From Parachitinimonas caeni (GTDB lineage: Bacteria > Pseudomonadota > Gammaproteobacteria > Burkholderiales > Chitinimonadaceae): 64,000 bases of DNA. Below are positions 39,391 through 51,267 of this stretch, piece after piece (position 1 is the first letter of the stretch; every line of letters starts with the position of its first letter). The translations under genes and the position numbers were made by a program. The notes beneath the pieces are model-generated. The model ran no database searches. It had not been told where the DNA came from and saw only the letters and a list, made by a program, of their open reading frames with translations. The stretch spans positions 1-64,000 of the forward strand of contig NZ_JARRAF010000001.1 of assembly GCF_030129945.1 (NCBI RefSeq), read 5' to 3'.

Positions 39391-41124
39391 ATGGCTTACA
39401 CAACCAACGCCAATCTGGTGCTACGGCTCCAGTTCTGGCGAGCCTGGCTGACGCTGGGCGCATTACTGGTGCTATTCCTGGCCCTGATCGGCCGGGCGGT
39501 ATACCTGCAAGGGTATCAGAAGGACTTCTTGCGTGAGCAGGGGGAGGCGCGTTACTACCGCGTGATCAAGCTGGAAGCCAATCGCGGCACGATTACCGAC
39601 CGCAATGGCAACCCGTTGGCGATCAGCACCCCCGTACAGTCGATCTGGGCCAGTCCCAGCGATATGGAGCCGCTGCACGCAAGCCAACTGGCCCTGCTGA
39701 GCAAGGCATTGTCGGTTCCACTGGAAGAGCTGACACGCAAACTGGCAGACACCAAACGGGACTTCGTCTACCTGAAACGGCAGATGAACCCCGATGCAGC
39801 ACAGCGCGTGCTGGAGTTGCGCATTCCCGGCATCTTCAAGCAGACCGAATACCGGCGTTATTACCCGGCGGGAGAGCACATGGCTCACGTGATTGGCTAC
39901 ACCGACATCGACAACAAGGGTCAGGAAGGGCTTGAACTGACCCGTGAGTCGATGCTGGCCGGCAAGGCCGGCAGCCGTCATGTGATCCGTGATCGCCACG
40001 GCTATATCGTCGAGGATGTCACCGGGGTGGAACAACCCAAGGATGGTCAGACCCTGACGCTGTCGATCGACCAGAACATCCAGTACCTGGCCTATCGTGA
40101 GCTGAAAAAAGCGGTGGAGGAAAATGGTGCCAAGGCGGGTGGCATTGTCGTGCTCGACGCCAAGACCGGCGAGGTGCTGGCGCTGGCCAATATGCCCAGC
40201 TACAACCCCAACACCCGCGCCAAGCTGGACCCGGCGCGCAAGCGTAACCGGGCGCTGACTGACGTGTATGAACCCGGTTCGACCATGAAACCGTTCACGG
40301 CCGCAGCCGCCATCGAGTCTGGCAAATTCACCCCGCTGACGGTGATCAACACGGCGCCCGGCTCCATGACCATCGGCCCCAATACGGTTCACGATGCGCA
40401 CCCCCACGGCGCCCTGACGGTTGAACAGGTCATCCAGGTGTCGTCCAACGTGGGCGCCTCAAAGATGGCGCTGTCGCTGGAACGCGAGTATCTGTGGGAG
40501 TTTTTTGACTCGGTCGGATTTGGTACACCGCCGCACAGTGGCTTTCCGGGGGAAACGCCGGGCCGGCTGCGGCCGTGGAAATCCTGGCGACCGATTGAGC
40601 AAGCCACCATGTCCTATGGGCATGGCATCTCGGTCAGTCTGATGCAGATTGCCCGCGCCTACATGATTTTCGCCACCGATGGCGAAATTCGGCCCATTAC
40701 CTTTCAGAAGCTGGTGGCGCCTCAGCCCGGCCGTCGGGTGATCAGCGCAGAGACCGCGCAGGCACTGCGCAAGATGCTGGAAATGGCCACCCAGCCGGGT
40801 GGCACAGCGCGCAAGGCCCAGATCGTCGGCTATCGGGTAGGCGGCAAAACCGGTACCTCACACAAGCTGGATGGGGGTTCTTACGTCAATAAGTATGTGT
40901 CGTCGTTTGTTGGAATGGCCCCGATCTCGGACCCCCGTCTGATTGTGGCCGTGATGATTGATGAGCCAAGTGCAGGCAAGCACTTTGGCGGCGCCGTGGC
41001 CGCACCGGTTTTCAGCCAGGTAGTGGCCGGCAGTTTGCGCATGCTGGGCGTGCCGCCTGACGCCCCCACCCAGAACATCTTGTTGCCGGAACCAGACGTT
41101 CCGGAAATCAAGGAGGAAACATGA
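39391..41124 (+). CDS. ftsI: Septal peptidoglycan transpeptidase FtsI (PBP3)
   Basis: 577 residues. One membrane anchor (about 18-38), the non-penicillin-binding dimerisation domain (about 55-220, with RGTITDRNGNPLAIS) and the class B transpeptidase domain (about 240-560). The catalytic motifs are Ser297-Thr-Met-Lys300 in EPGSTMKPF, Ser351-Ser-Asn in VSSNVG and Lys486-Thr-Gly-Thr. It cross-links septal peptidoglycan together with FtsW and is the target of aztreonam-type beta-lactams. It starts 3 bases after ftsL and overlaps murE by 4. Confidence 0.96.
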   Translation: MAYTTNANLVLRLQFWRAWLTLGALLVLFLALIGRAVYLQGYQKDFLREQGEARYYRVIKLEANRGTITDRNGNPLAISTPVQSIWASPSDMEPLHASQLALLSKALSVPLEELTRKLADTKRDFVYLKRQMNPDAAQRVLELRIPGIFKQTEYRRYYPAGEHMAHVIGYTDIDNKGQEGLELTRESMLAGKAGSRHVIRDRHGYIVEDVTGVEQPKDGQTLTLSIDQNIQYLAYRELKKAVEENGAKAGGIVVLDAKTGEVLALANMPSYNPNTRAKLDPARKRNRALTDVYEPGSTMKPFTAAAAIESGKFTPLTVINTAPGSMTIGPNTVHDAHPHGALTVEQVIQVSSNVGASKMALSLEREYLWEFFDSVGFGTPPHSGFPGETPGRLRPWKSWRPIEQATMSYGHGISVSLMQIARAYMIFATDGEIRPITFQKLVAPQPGRRVISAETAQALRKMLEMATQPGGTARKAQIVGYRVGGKTGTSHKLDGGSYVNKYVSSFVGMAPISDPRLIVAVMIDEPSAGKHFGGAVAAPVFSQVVAGSLRMLGVPPDAPTQNILLPEPDVPEIKEET

Positions 41125-42614
41125 AGCCAGCCGATTGGCAGCTACCGGATTACGATTGGTCGCAAATCGACGCAATGGCCGGCGGCAGCGCCGTACGGGC
41201 CGATAGCCGCCTGGTCTTGCCTGGCGATGTCTTCCTTGCCTGCCGTGGCGAACACGGCGACAGCCGTCTGCATATCGCCGACGCCATCCAGCGCGGCGCC
41301 CGGGCCGTGCTGTGGGAACAGGAAAACTTCACTTGGGATGCCAGCTGGAATGTCCCCAACCTTGGACTCCCCCAGCTGCGCGATGGAGCAGGTGTTGTCG
41401 CCGCTCATTTATATGGTGATCCCAGCCAGTCAATGACCGTCGTCGGCGTGACCGGCACCAATGGCAAGACTTCAACAGCCAGCTGGCTGGCCCAATGCTT
41501 CAACCGCCAGGGGGGCAAGGCTGCGTTCATCGGAACCACGGGCTACGGGTTTCTGGATGCCCTGACCGACGCCTCGCATACCACGCCCGACCCGGTAAGA
41601 CTGCAGGGCCTGCTGGCCGAATACCGCAAGGCCGGCGCCAGCCATGTCGCCATGGAAGTGTCATCGCATGGTCTGGATCAGGCTCGCGCCCACGGCGTGG
41701 CTTTCGATGTCGCGGTTTTTACCAACCTTACCCACGATCACCTCGACTACCACGGCAACTTCGACGCCTATGCCGACGCCAAAGCCAAGCTGTTCCGCTG
41801 GGAAGGACTGAAAGCGGCCGTCGTCAATCTGGATGACCCCTTTGGCGCCCAGATGCTGGCAGGCAGTACCGCCGCAACCAAGCTCGGCTATGGCTTCAAC
41901 CAGGGTGAGATCCGGGCGCGCGCCTACGATTGCTGTGATGAAGGCATTCGCCTGACTGTCGATACCCCCTGGGGCAGTGCCAGCCTCGATACCCATCTGA
42001 TTGGTCGCTTCAATGCCTACAACCTGATGGGTTGCCTGGGCGCCCTGCTGGCCAGCGGCATCAGTCTGGAAGACGCTGCGGCCGCGTTGTCTCAAGTCGA
42101 ATCGGCCAAGGGCCGCATGCAACGCCTGGGCGGCTGGGACCAGCCCATGGTCGTTGTTGACTATTCGCACACCCCGGATTCACTCGAAAAAGCCCTGTCC
42201 ACCCTGCGCGAGATCCTGCCGGTCGGGGGACGTCTGATTTGTGTATTCGGGTGTGGCGGCGATCGCGATCGCACCAAACGGCCATTGATGGGTCGTATCG
42301 CCTGCCGCTGGGCCGATATGGTGATCATCACCAACGACAACCCGCGCAGCGAAGAGCCGAAACGCATCATCGACGACATCATCGCTGGCGTATCCGGCGT
42401 CGATTCATCGGCAGAACAAACCGTCAATTACAGCATTGATTCGGACCGTGGCATGGCAATTCACCACGCGGTCCAGATCGCCCACCCCGGCGACATCGTT
42501 CTGATTGCCGGCAAGGGTCATGAGGAATATCAGGAAATCAAAGGCGTGAAGACTCATTTTTCAGACATCGAAACCGCCCGGCACGCGCTCGCCCACAAGC
42601 GGGAGGGCAAATGA
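41121..42614 (+). CDS. murE: UDP-MurNAc-tripeptide synthetase (meso-DAP adding) MurE
   Basis: 497 residues in three Mur-ligase domains. The ATP loop is GVTGTNGKTSTASWL at about 109-123. The C-terminal motif TNDNPRSEEPKRI contains DNPR, which marks ligases that add meso-diaminopimelate rather than lysine, so the peptidoglycan is of the DAP type. It acts in the cytoplasm on UDP-MurNAc-L-Ala-D-Glu. AAGGAGGAAAC precedes the ATG, which overlaps the ftsI stop by 4 bases; the end overlaps murF by 4. Confidence 0.96.
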   Translation: MKPADWQLPDYDWSQIDAMAGGSAVRADSRLVLPGDVFLACRGEHGDSRLHIADAIQRGARAVLWEQENFTWDASWNVPNLGLPQLRDGAGVVAAHLYGDPSQSMTVVGVTGTNGKTSTASWLAQCFNRQGGKAAFIGTTGYGFLDALTDASHTTPDPVRLQGLLAEYRKAGASHVAMEVSSHGLDQARAHGVAFDVAVFTNLTHDHLDYHGNFDAYADAKAKLFRWEGLKAAVVNLDDPFGAQMLAGSTAATKLGYGFNQGEIRARAYDCCDEGIRLTVDTPWGSASLDTHLIGRFNAYNLMGCLGALLASGISLEDAAAALSQVESAKGRMQRLGGWDQPMVVVDYSHTPDSLEKALSTLREILPVGGRLICVFGCGGDRDRTKRPLMGRIACRWADMVIITNDNPRSEEPKRIIDDIIAGVSGVDSSAEQTVNYSIDSDRGMAIHHAVQIAHPGDIVLIAGKGHEEYQEIKGVKTHFSDIETARHALAHKREGK

Positions 42615-43993
42615 GCGGAATGTGGACGGTCGCCGAAGCCGCCCGCCATCTTGGCGCCAGCTGCCCTCGACCTGCCGAGGCCGTATTTGCTCGGGTCAGC
42701 ACCGACAGCCGTGATCTGCAGCCGGCGGATCTGTTCGTCGCCTTGCGCGGCGAGCGTTTCGACGGCCACGAGTTTGTCGCCCAGGCCGCGCAGGCCGGCG
42801 CTGCCGCTGCCGTAGTGGATCAGGCATTCGATCTCAACCGCGTTCCGGCCGACTTCCCGCTGATCATTGTTGAAGACACCGTGGCGGCCTTGGGGCTGCT
42901 CGGCACGGCCTGGCGCAGCCAGTTTGACCTACCCTTGCTGGCCATTACCGGCAGCAGCGGCAAAACCAGCGTCAAGGAAATGCTGGCCGCCGTCCTGCGC
43001 TACCACGCCGGACCCGATGCCGTGCTGGCGACGGCGGGCAATCTCAACAACCATCTGGGCGTGCCGCAGATGCTGCTGCGCCTGCGCCCCCAGCACCGTT
43101 ATGCCGTGATCGAAATGGGCATGAACCATGCCGGCGAGATCCGTTATCTGACCAAGCTGGCAAAGCCCACGGCAGCACTGGTCAACAATGCCGGTGCGGC
43201 GCATCTGGAATTTCTCGGCTCGGTCGAAGGCGTTGCGCGCGCCAAGGGTGAAATCTTTGAAGGGCTGACCCCTGCCGGCATCGCCTGTTTCAACGCTGAC
43301 GACGCCTTTGCCGGCTTCTGGCACGAGCAAACCCGCCCACAACCACAGATGACGTTTGGTATTGAACGCGGCCAGATTCGCGCCAGCCAGATCGCCTTGC
43401 TGCCCCTGGGCAGCCGCTTCGTGCTGCACAGCCCGCAAGGTGACGTTGCCGTCGAGTTGGCCTTGCCCGGCCGCCACAACATTGCCAATGCCCTGGCTGC
43501 GGCCACGCTGGCGCTCTCGGTCAACATCGATTTGCCCACGATTGCCGCAGGGCTGGCCACTTGCACGGGCGCCAAGGGCCGCCTGCAGCGCAAGCAGGCG
43601 CTGAGCGGCGCCCTGGTGATCGACGACAGCTACAACGCCAATCCCGATTCGATGCGGGCAGCGGTTGCCGTGCTGGCGCAGTTTGCCGCCCCTCGCCTGT
43701 TCGTCATGGGTGATATGGGTGAAATCGGTGCGGACATCAGCGCTCGTCACGCCGAAATCGGCGAGGCCGCACGCGCCGCCGGGATCGAACATCTGCTGGC
43801 ACTCGGTGAGCAGACGGTGCATGCCGTTGCCCGTTTTGGCGAAGGCGCCCGCCATTATTCCGACCTGAACACCTTGCTGGCCGACCTGAAGTCCCTGTCA
43901 GGCGCCCAGTCAACGGTTCTGGTAAAGGGTTCACGATTCATGCGGATGGAACGGGTGGTAGACGCCCTGACCACTGGAAAGCTGGAGGACTGA
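42611..43993 (+). CDS. murF: UDP-MurNAc-tripeptide-D-Ala-D-Ala ligase MurF
   Basis: 460 residues. The N-terminal domain has STDSRDLQPADLFVALRGERFDGHEFV; the ATP loop is ITGSSGKTSVKEMLAAVL (about 113-130); EMGMNHAGEIRYLTK and DDSYNANPDSMRAAV are family blocks. It adds the D-Ala-D-Ala made by Ddl, the last cytoplasmic peptide step. GGGAGGG lies just before the ATG. Coupled to murE by a 4-base overlap and followed by mraY after 3 bases. Confidence 0.96.
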   Translation: MSGMWTVAEAARHLGASCPRPAEAVFARVSTDSRDLQPADLFVALRGERFDGHEFVAQAAQAGAAAAVVDQAFDLNRVPADFPLIIVEDTVAALGLLGTAWRSQFDLPLLAITGSSGKTSVKEMLAAVLRYHAGPDAVLATAGNLNNHLGVPQMLLRLRPQHRYAVIEMGMNHAGEIRYLTKLAKPTAALVNNAGAAHLEFLGSVEGVARAKGEIFEGLTPAGIACFNADDAFAGFWHEQTRPQPQMTFGIERGQIRASQIALLPLGSRFVLHSPQGDVAVELALPGRHNIANALAAATLALSVNIDLPTIAAGLATCTGAKGRLQRKQALSGALVIDDSYNANPDSMRAAVAVLAQFAAPRLFVMGDMGEIGADISARHAEIGEAARAAGIEHLLALGEQTVHAVARFGEGARHYSDLNTLLADLKSLSGAQSTVLVKGSRFMRMERVVDALTTGKLED

Positions 43994-43996
43994 TCA

Positions 43997-45082
43997 ATGC
44001 TGCTATGGCTAGCAAACTGGCTGGGCGAATCAGTTCGCACATTCAACGTTTTCAACTACATCACCTTGCGGGCGGTATTGGCAACGCTGACGTCACTGGG
44101 ACTGTCGTTCCTGCTCGGCCCTTATGTGATCCGCAAGCTGACTGAACTCAAAGTCGGGCAAGCTGTACGCAGTGATGGCCCGCAAACCCATCTGGTCAAG
44201 GCTGGCACACCCACCATGGGCGGCACCCTGATCCTGCTGTCGATCGGTCTGACCACGGTGCTATGGGGCGACCTTTCCAACAAATACATCTGGGTAGTCC
44301 TGCTGGTGACCCTGTCAACCGGCATCATCGGCTTTGTCGATGACTACAAGAAGGTCGCACTGAAAAACCCGAAGGGCCTGTCGGCCAAGGCCAAATTGTT
44401 CTGGCAGTCGGTGATTGCTATTGCCGCCGGCGCCTACCTGGCCAACACCGCTACCTTGCCGGCCAATACCGAATTCATCGTGCCGTTCTTCAAGAACATT
44501 GTTTATCCGTTCGGCCCGATTGGCTTCATGTTGCTGACCTACTGCGTCATCGTCGGCACCAGCAATGCTGTCAACCTGACCGATGGTCTCGATGGCTTGG
44601 CCATCCTGCCCACCGTATTGGTCAGCAGTGCCCTGGCCATTTTTGCCTATGTGGCCGGGCATGCGGTGTTCTCGAAATACCTCGGCCTGCCGCACATCCC
44701 CGGAGCCGGTGAGCTGGTGGTGTTCTGCGCGGCAATTGCCGGCGCCGGGCTCGGCTTTCTCTGGTTCAACGCCTATCCGGCAGAAGTGTTCATGGGCGAT
44801 GTCGGCGCGCTGGCGCTTGGCGCAGCACTGGGCACAGTGGCTGTGATCGTCCGGCAGGAAATCGTGCTGTTCATCATGGGCGGTGTGTTCGTGATGGAGG
44901 CGCTGTCGGTCATGATCCAGGTCGCCTCGTTCAAGCTCACGGGTAAGCGAGTGTTCCGCATGGCACCGCTGCATCACCATTTCGAGCTGAAGGGTTGGAA
45001 GGAAACCCAGGTGGTGGTTCGTTTCTGGATCATCACCATGATGCTGGTTCTGGCCGGCTTGGCCACGCTCAAACTGCGCTGA
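43997..45082 (+). CDS. mraY: Phospho-MurNAc-pentapeptide transferase MraY
   Basis: 361 residues with about ten membrane helices, close to E. coli MraY (360). It joins UDP-MurNAc-pentapeptide to undecaprenyl phosphate, giving lipid I. Conserved cytoplasmic loop motifs are present: [15 protein letters not shown] with its Asp pair, [24 protein letters not shown] and [13 protein letters not shown] with the HHH triplet. Ribosome site GGAGGA lies before the ATG. Confidence 0.96.
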   Translation: MLLWLANWLGESVRTFNVFNYITLRAVLATLTSLGLSFLLGPYVIRKLTELKVGQAVRSDGPQTHLVKAGTPTMGGTLILLSIGLTTVLWGDLSNKYIWVVLLVTLSTGIIGFVDDYKKVALKNPKGLSAKAKLFWQSVIAIAAGAYLANTATLPANTEFIVPFFKNIVYPFGPIGFMLLTYCVIVGTSNAVNLTDGLDGLAILPTVLVSSALAIFAYVAGHAVFSKYLGLPHIPGAGELVVFCAAIAGAGLGFLWFNAYPAEVFMGDVGALALGAALGTVAVIVRQEIVLFIMGGVFVMEALSVMIQVASFKLTGKRVFRMAPLHHHFELKGWKETQVVVRFWIITMMLVLAGLATLKLR

Positions 45083-45092
45083 CGGAGACGTA

Positions 45093-46466
45093 ATGGAACT
45101 CAAGGGCAAGCATACGGTTGTGGTAGGTCTTGGCGCGACAGGACTGTCGGCGGCACGCTGGTTAAGCCAGCAGGGTGCCCGCGTCACCGTGGCCGACAGC
45201 CGCTCCGAGCCGCCCGGTCTGGCCGACCTGCGACGCGAGTTGCCGGAGGCGGCATTTCAGCCTGGTGCCTACGATGTGACCCGCTTCAAGTCGGCCGACC
45301 TGCTGGTTGTCAGTCCAGGCGTTGCCATGACAGACCCTGCCGTGGCCGCAGCCGTTGCCGCCGGCGTGGAAGCGATCGGCGATATCGAACTGTTTGCCCG
45401 CGCCATTCGCGGCTGGGGCAGCAAGATCATTGCCATTACCGGCTCCAACGGTAAATCGACCGTCACCACCATGGTCGGCGCCATGTGCGAAGCCGCCGGG
45501 CTAGTCACCGTGGTCGCCGGCAATATCGGCCTGCCGGTGCTGGATGCGCTGCTCAGCATCGAGCGTGGCCAGACACCCCGTCCCGACGTCTTTGTACTGG
45601 AGCTGTCGAGCTTCCAGCTGGAATCCACCATCAGCCTGGCACCGGATGCCGCCGCTGTACTCAATATCAGCGAAGACCACCTCGACCGCTACCCGTCGAT
45701 GCTGCACTACGCCCAGGCCAAGGCCCGCATTTTCAACGGACTGGGTGCAATGGTGCTCAATCGGGAAGATGGCTTCTGCCGGGGCATGGCCCGCCCCGGC
45801 CGCAGCGTGTTCTGGTTTGGTCTCGACACCCCGCGCACCCCAACCGAATATGGTTTACGCCAGGCCGGCGACGATTACGAGCTGCTTTGCGGGGACTTCG
45901 TGCTGATGCTGGCCAGCGACCTGCCATTGGCTGGGCTGCACAACGCCGCCAACGCCCTGTCGGCACTCGCCCTGACCCGCGCCATCGGCCTGCCAACCCT
46001 GCCTCTGGTCAACGCCTTGCGCCAGTTCAAAGGACTGCCGCACCGGGTAGAGCGGGTCGCTGAAGTCAACGGCGTCAGCTGGTATGACGACTCGAAAGGC
46101 ACCAATGTCGGCGCGACCGAAGCGGCGCTGAAAGGCATGACCCAGCCGGTGGTCCTGATTGCCGGCGGCGATGGTAAAGGCCAGGACTTCAGCCCGCTGA
46201 TTGAGGCCTGTCGGGGTAAGGTGCGGTGCGTGATCCTGATCGGCCGCGATGCTCCGCGCCTGCGTGAGGTGTTGGCCCCCAGTGGCTGCACACTGATCGA
46301 CGCTACCGATATGGATGCCGCCGTTGCAGCCGCCGCACATCAGGCGCAACCGGGTGATGTCGTCCTGCTCTCGCCAGCCTGTGCCAGCCTGGATATGTTC
46401 CGCAATTATGTCCACCGCGCCGAAGTCTTTATCGCTGCCGTGAAGCAGCTGGAGTCGGCCCGATGA
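45093..46466 (+). CDS. murD: UDP-MurNAc-L-alanine-D-glutamate ligase MurD
   Basis: 457 residues. A Rossmann-like N-terminal domain ([20 protein letters not shown]), an ATP loop [17 protein letters not shown] at about 114-130, [10 protein letters not shown] in the middle domain and [17 protein letters not shown] in the region that binds substrate. It adds D-glutamate to UDP-MurNAc-L-Ala. Ten bases separate it from mraY, with GGAG before the ATG; its stop overlaps ftsW by 4 bases. Confidence 0.96.
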   Translation: MELKGKHTVVVGLGATGLSAARWLSQQGARVTVADSRSEPPGLADLRRELPEAAFQPGAYDVTRFKSADLLVVSPGVAMTDPAVAAAVAAGVEAIGDIELFARAIRGWGSKIIAITGSNGKSTVTTMVGAMCEAAGLVTVVAGNIGLPVLDALLSIERGQTPRPDVFVLELSSFQLESTISLAPDAAAVLNISEDHLDRYPSMLHYAQAKARIFNGLGAMVLNREDGFCRGMARPGRSVFWFGLDTPRTPTEYGLRQAGDDYELLCGDFVLMLASDLPLAGLHNAANALSALALTRAIGLPTLPLVNALRQFKGLPHRVERVAEVNGVSWYDDSKGTNVGATEAALKGMTQPVVLIAGGDGKGQDFSPLIEACRGKVRCVILIGRDAPRLREVLAPSGCTLIDATDMDAAVAAAAHQAQPGDVVLLSPACASLDMFRNYVHRAEVFIAAVKQLESAR

Positions 46467-47629
46467 AGATGTTCTATCAGGCATTGCGCCGTCGTCCCGC
46501 CATGGCAGGCTATGACCTTGCCCTGGTCTGGGCGGTGCTGATCCTGCTCGCTATCGGCCTGATCATGGTGTACTCGGCCTCGATTGCCGCTGCCGAGGTC
46601 GATCGCGACACCGGCTTTCGTTACAGCTACTTCCTGACACGCCATGCCGCCTTCCTGGCTGTAGCGTTGCTGGCAGGTTTTGCCGCATTCCAGATTCCAA
46701 TCCGGCTTTGGCAGCAATACGCACCTTATCTATTCCTGATCGGCACCGCCTTGCTGATTCTGGTTCTGGTGCCGCATGTCGGCCGTGAAGTCAACGGCTC
46801 GAAGCGTTGGTTGAGCTTGCTTGTGGTCAACCTGCAGCCCTCAGAACTCATGAAGTTCTTTGTGGTGCTTTACGCCGCTGACTACACCGTGCGCAAAGCG
46901 GCCTACATGCACAGCCTGCTCAAAGGTTTTTTCCCGATGTTTCTGGTGATGTTGCTGACCGGCGCACTGCTACTGGCCGAGCCAGACTTCGGCGCACTGG
47001 CCGTCATCACCGCCATTGCCATGGGCACCCTGTTCCTCGGCGGTTTTGATTGGCGACTGTTTGGCGGCCTGATCATCATGCTGGTGGTGGGCTTCGTCGG
47101 ACTGATCTACTCGTCCGAATACCGCTACAAACGGCTGATCGGCTTCATGAACCCGTGGGATGACCCCTACGGCAAGGGCTACCAGCTTTCACATTCGCTG
47201 ATCGCTTTTGGCCGGGGCAAGTGGTTTGGCGTTGGCCTGGGCGCATCGGTCGAGAAGCTGTCCTACCTGCCTGAAGCGCATACCGATTTTCTGATGGCCA
47301 TCATCGCCGAAGAGCTGGGCTTTGCTGGCGTTGCCACCGTGGTCGTGCTGTTTGGCTGGCTCACCTGGCGCGCTTTTGCCATCGGCATGCAGGCCGCCAA
47401 GCTGGAACGCTATTACGCTGCGCTGGTTGCGCAGGGTGTGGGCATCTGGCTGGGAGTGCAATCCATCATCAATATCGGCGTGAACATGGGCGTACTGCCC
47501 ACCAAGGGGCTGACGCTGCCGCTGCTGTCGTTCGGTGGCTCCGGCATCATGGCCAACCTGATCGCCCTTGGCGTCCTGCTGCGAGTGGACTGGGAAAACC
47601 GCCAGCTGATGCGGGGGTACACGGTATGA
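46463..47629 (+). CDS. ftsW: Septal peptidoglycan polymerase FtsW
   Basis: 388 residues, SEDS family, about ten membrane helices. Signature blocks: [52 protein letters not shown] with the catalytic-type Asp, [22 protein letters not shown] and the C-terminal [22 protein letters not shown]. It polymerises lipid II into glycan strands with FtsI. Overlaps murD and murG by 4 bases each. Confidence 0.96.
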   Translation: MKMFYQALRRRPAMAGYDLALVWAVLILLAIGLIMVYSASIAAAEVDRDTGFRYSYFLTRHAAFLAVALLAGFAAFQIPIRLWQQYAPYLFLIGTALLILVLVPHVGREVNGSKRWLSLLVVNLQPSELMKFFVVLYAADYTVRKAAYMHSLLKGFFPMFLVMLLTGALLLAEPDFGALAVITAIAMGTLFLGGFDWRLFGGLIIMLVVGFVGLIYSSEYRYKRLIGFMNPWDDPYGKGYQLSHSLIAFGRGKWFGVGLGASVEKLSYLPEAHTDFLMAIIAEELGFAGVATVVVLFGWLTWRAFAIGMQAAKLERYYAALVAQGVGIWLGVQSIINIGVNMGVLPTKGLTLPLLSFGGSGIMANLIALGVLLRVDWENRQLMRGYTV

Positions 47630-48693
47630 AGCACCGTACCTTGCTGATCATGGCCGGTGGCACCGGTGGCCATATCTTCCCGGCGCTGGCCGTCGCCAAC
47701 GCCCTGCGCGAACGCGGCTGGAAAGTCGTCTGGCTGGGTGCCCGTGGGGCGATGGAAGAAAAACTGGTGCCGCAGCATGGCATTGAATTGCTCACCCTGC
47801 CCATTGGTGGCGTGCGTGGCAAAGGCTTGTTGCGCCTGTTGACACTGCCCTTCGAACAGCTGCGGGCCTTTGTGATGGCATTGAGTGTGTACTTCGAGGT
47901 CCGCCCGGATGTCAGCATCGGCTTTGGTGGCTTCACCGGCTTCCCCGGGGGGATTGCCGCGCGCTTTCTTTGGTTGCCGCTGGTGGTCCACGAGCAGAAC
48001 TCGGTAGCCGGGCTCACCAATAAAGTCTTGTCGCGCTTGGCCAATCGGGTATTGACGGCCTTCCCCAGCGCCTTCCCCAAGAAAGGTCAGCTGGTTGGAA
48101 ATCCGGTGCGGCCAGAAATCGCCGCCCTGCCGGCCCCTGCCGACCGCTTTGCCGGCCGGGTCGGCCCGCTGCGGATTCTGGTGGTCGGTGGCAGTCTGGG
48201 TGCGGCAGTACTCAACGAAACCGTGCCGCAGGCACTGGCCCTGATCCCGGCCGACCAGCGGCCACTGGTCAAACATCAAGCCGGGGCCAAGCAGATCGAC
48301 GCACTGCGCGGCCACTACGCTGCGGCAGGTGTTGCGGGCGAATGCCTGCCGTTTATCGACGACATGGCTGCCGCCTATGGCGAGGCCGATCTGGTGATCT
48401 GTCGTGCCGGGGCCCTGACGATTGCCGAACTGGCAGCAGCGGGCGTCGGCGCGATTCTGGTGCCTTTCCCGCATGCGGTGGATGACCACCAGACCGGCAA
48501 TGCCGCCTATCTGGCCGACAACGGTGCAGCCGTGCTGGTCCCGCAACGCGAGCTGACCGTGCAATGGCTGGCCGAACGCTTGCAGCAGTACAACCGCCCG
48601 CAATTGCTGGCAATGGCCGAGGCCGCTCGCGGTCTGGCCAAACCCGATGCCACCAAGGTGGTAGCAGACATTCTCGAATCACTGGCTGATTAA
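47626..48693 (+). CDS. murG: UDP-GlcNAc transferase MurG (lipid II synthase)
   Basis: 355 residues, GT-B fold glycosyltransferase family 28. The N-terminal loop [16 protein letters not shown], the second loop [40 protein letters not shown] and [15 protein letters not shown] with [11 protein letters not shown] all match MurG. It adds GlcNAc to lipid I on the inner face of the membrane. It is coupled to ftsW by a 4-base overlap. The 56-base gap that follows holds the short palindrome GTCAGA-G-TCTGAC at 48716-48728. Confidence 0.96.
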   Translation: MKHRTLLIMAGGTGGHIFPALAVANALRERGWKVVWLGARGAMEEKLVPQHGIELLTLPIGGVRGKGLLRLLTLPFEQLRAFVMALSVYFEVRPDVSIGFGGFTGFPGGIAARFLWLPLVVHEQNSVAGLTNKVLSRLANRVLTAFPSAFPKKGQLVGNPVRPEIAALPAPADRFAGRVGPLRILVVGGSLGAAVLNETVPQALALIPADQRPLVKHQAGAKQIDALRGHYAAAGVAGECLPFIDDMAAAYGEADLVICRAGALTIAELAAAGVGAILVPFPHAVDDHQTGNAAYLADNGAAVLVPQRELTVQWLAERLQQYNRPQLLAMAEAARGLAKPDATKVVADILESLAD

Positions 48694-48749
48694 AGGAAAC
48701 GCTGAACAAGACCGTGTCAGAGTCTGACCCGCTTTTTCTGTGAAAGCAT

Positions 48750-50144
48750 ATGAAACATAAGGTTAAACGCATCCATTTTGTAGGCATCGGCGGCGCCGGC
48801 ATGAGTGCCATCGCAGGCGTACTGCTGGATCTTGGCTTCGAGATCAGCGGCTCCGATCTGGGTGAATCCTCTGTCACCCATAGCTTGCAAACCGCTGGTG
48901 CGCGTATTCATATTGGACATGACGCCGCGCACATTGCCGGCGTGGATGTGGTCGTCACTTCGACCGCCGTCAGGGCAGACAACCCCGAAGTGCTGGCAGC
49001 GCGCAGCCGTGGCGTGCCGGTCATCCCTCGCGCCATGATGTTGGCCGAGCTGCTGCGTTTTCGCCAGGGCATCGCCGTGGCCGGTACGCACGGTAAAACC
49101 ACCACCACCAGCCTGATTGCCTCGGTATTGAGTGAGGCCGGACTGGACCCGACTTATGTGATCGGCGGCAAGCTCAATACAGCAGGCACCGGCGCCAAAC
49201 TGGGGCGCGGTGACTTCATCGTGGTCGAAGCCGACGAGTCCGATGCCTCCTTCCTGTTGCTGCAACCGGTGCTCGCCGTCATCACCAATATCGACGCCGA
49301 CCACATGGACACCTATGGCCATGACTTCGTGCGACTGAAGCAGGCCTTCCTCGACTTCATCAGCCATCTGCCCTTCTATGGCCGGGCGATTCTGTGTATT
49401 GATGATCCGAATGTGCGCGCCATTTTGCCGATGGTGTCCAAGCCCGTTACGACCTACGGTACCAGCGCGGACGCGATGTTGCGCGCCGAAAACATCGAAG
49501 CCATGCCGGGCGGCAAGATGCGCTTCACCGCCATCTGGAAGAACGGCGAAGAAAGCCGGATGGAGATTCTGCTCAACGCCGCCGGCCACCATAACGTGCT
49601 GAACGCACTGGCCACCATTGCCGTGGCATTGGAAGTTGGCGCCGAAGAAACCGCCATCCAGGCCGCACTTGCCGGGTTTGGTGGCGTCGGTCGGCGCTTC
49701 CAGCACCACGGCGAGGCCACCTTGCCGCAGGGCGGCAAAGCGCTGGTCATTGATGACTACGGCCATCACCCGGTTGAAATGGCCGCCACATTGGCCGCCG
49801 TTCGTGGTGCCTACCCGGATCGCCGGCTGCTGCTGGCTTTCCAACCGCATCGCTATACCCGTACCCGCGACTGCTTTGAGGACTTCAGCAAGGTGCTATC
49901 CACCGTGGACGCCCTGGTTCTGACTGAAGTCTATTCTGCCGGCGAGGCGCCCATCGTGGCCGCCGATGGCCGTGCCCTGACCCGCGCCGTGCGGGTACAC
50001 GCCAAAGTGGAACCGCTGTTTGTCGAAGCCCTCGGCGAACTGCCCACCGCCATTCTTGAACACGCAAAAGACGGGGATGTCATCGTCACGATGGGCGCAG
50101 GCTCCATCGGCGGCATTCCCGCCAGATTGGTTGGAAAACAATGA
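48750..50144 (+). CDS. murC: UDP-MurNAc-L-alanine ligase MurC
   Basis: 464 residues. Begins [25 protein letters not shown], the UDP-binding glycine-rich motif; the ATP loop is [18 protein letters not shown] (about 109-126); [10 protein letters not shown] and [14 protein letters not shown] are family blocks. It starts the peptide stem by adding L-alanine to UDP-MurNAc. It is the only mur gene here that does not overlap the previous one. In many relatives murB follows; here ddl follows directly, with a 4-base overlap. Confidence 0.96.
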   Translation: MKHKVKRIHFVGIGGAGMSAIAGVLLDLGFEISGSDLGESSVTHSLQTAGARIHIGHDAAHIAGVDVVVTSTAVRADNPEVLAARSRGVPVIPRAMMLAELLRFRQGIAVAGTHGKTTTTSLIASVLSEAGLDPTYVIGGKLNTAGTGAKLGRGDFIVVEADESDASFLLLQPVLAVITNIDADHMDTYGHDFVRLKQAFLDFISHLPFYGRAILCIDDPNVRAILPMVSKPVTTYGTSADAMLRAENIEAMPGGKMRFTAIWKNGEESRMEILLNAAGHHNVLNALATIAVALEVGAEETAIQAALAGFGGVGRRFQHHGEATLPQGGKALVIDDYGHHPVEMAATLAAVRGAYPDRRLLLAFQPHRYTRTRDCFEDFSKVLSTVDALVLTEVYSAGEAPIVAADGRALTRAVRVHAKVEPLFVEALGELPTAILEHAKDGDVIVTMGAGSIGGIPARLVGKQ

Positions 50145-51061
50145 ATCAGTACGGAAAAGTCGCCGTCATCCTGGGCGGCAACAGTGCAGAACGTGAAGTC
50201 TCTCTGATGAGTGGCGGTGGCGTGCTGGAGGCCCTGCAATCGCGCGGTGTCGATGCCCACGCCTTCGACCCGAAGGACAAACCGCTATCCGCCCTGAAAG
50301 AAGAAGGGTTCGACCGGGTATTCCTGATCCTGCACGGCCCCGGCGGCGAGGATGGCACGATTCAGGGCGCACTGGAGTTTCTGGGCGTGCCGTACACCGG
50401 CTGCGGTGTCATGGCTAGCGCACTGGGTATGGACAAGCTGCGCACCAAGCTGATCTGGCAAGCGCTTGGCCTGCCGATCCCGGCTTTCGAGCTGGTGGAT
50501 GAGCACAGCGACTTTGACGCGATCGAGCAAAAGCTTGGCTTGCCGCTGTTTGTAAAGCCCGCCACCGAGGGCTCCAGCATTGGGGTGACCAAGGTCAAGA
50601 CGGCTGGCGGACTCAAGGCTGCCTACGAAGAAGCCAGGAAGTACGACCGTCTGGTTCTGGCCGAAGCCTTTGTCGGCGGTGGCGAGTACACCGCACCGGT
50701 ACTTGGCGATGCCGTCAATGGCTACACCGTCTTGCCGATGATCAAGATCGAGCCGGCCACCGAGTTTTACGACTATCAGGCCAAGTATTTCCGCGATGAC
50801 ACGGTCTACCACTGCCCCTGCGGCCTCAGCGCCGACAAGGAAGCCACCATCGCCAGCTTGGTGAAAAAGGCTTTCTGGGCCATTGGCGGGGAAAGCTGGG
50901 GCCGCGTTGATTTTCTGATGGATGAGGCCGGCAACCCCTATCTGCTGGAAGTGAATACCGCACCCGGCATGACCAGCCACAGTTTGTTCCCGATGGGAGC
51001 CAGAGCCGTCGGCATGGACTACGCCGACATCGTACTGAAGATACTCGACACCACACTGTGA
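50141..51061 (+). CDS. ddl: D-alanine-D-alanine ligase (DdlB type)
   Basis: 306 residues, the size of E. coli DdlB. ATP-grasp fold: [20 protein letters not shown] at the start, the [19 protein letters not shown] block, [19 protein letters not shown] and the metal-binding [32 protein letters not shown]. It supplies D-Ala-D-Ala to MurF. It is coupled to murC by ATGA. What follows is unusual: about 495 bases separate it from ftsQ. Confidence 0.96.
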   Translation: MNQYGKVAVILGGNSAEREVSLMSGGGVLEALQSRGVDAHAFDPKDKPLSALKEEGFDRVFLILHGPGGEDGTIQGALEFLGVPYTGCGVMASALGMDKLRTKLIWQALGLPIPAFELVDEHSDFDAIEQKLGLPLFVKPATEGSSIGVTKVKTAGGLKAAYEEARKYDRLVLAEAFVGGGEYTAPVLGDAVNGYTVLPMIKIEPATEFYDYQAKYFRDDTVYHCPCGLSADKEATIASLVKKAFWAIGGESWGRVDFLMDEAGNPYLLEVNTAPGMTSHSLFPMGARAVGMDYADIVLKILDTTL

Positions 51062-51267
51062 GGAAAAAGCCGTGACCCCCGCCGCAGCGCTCCGCCCCAT
51101 GCCAACACCAGCCAACGTCGCTGGCGCATGGCCACGCGCGCCGCAACTAGCAGCCAGTTTTGTTGGCAAACCAGCAGGCGGTTTGGAAAACAGGCTTCCA
51201 CATTGCCCTGACTCAACAAGCGCTGCCCAGCACGAACATGCCGTAAAGAACAAGGGATACAGCACTG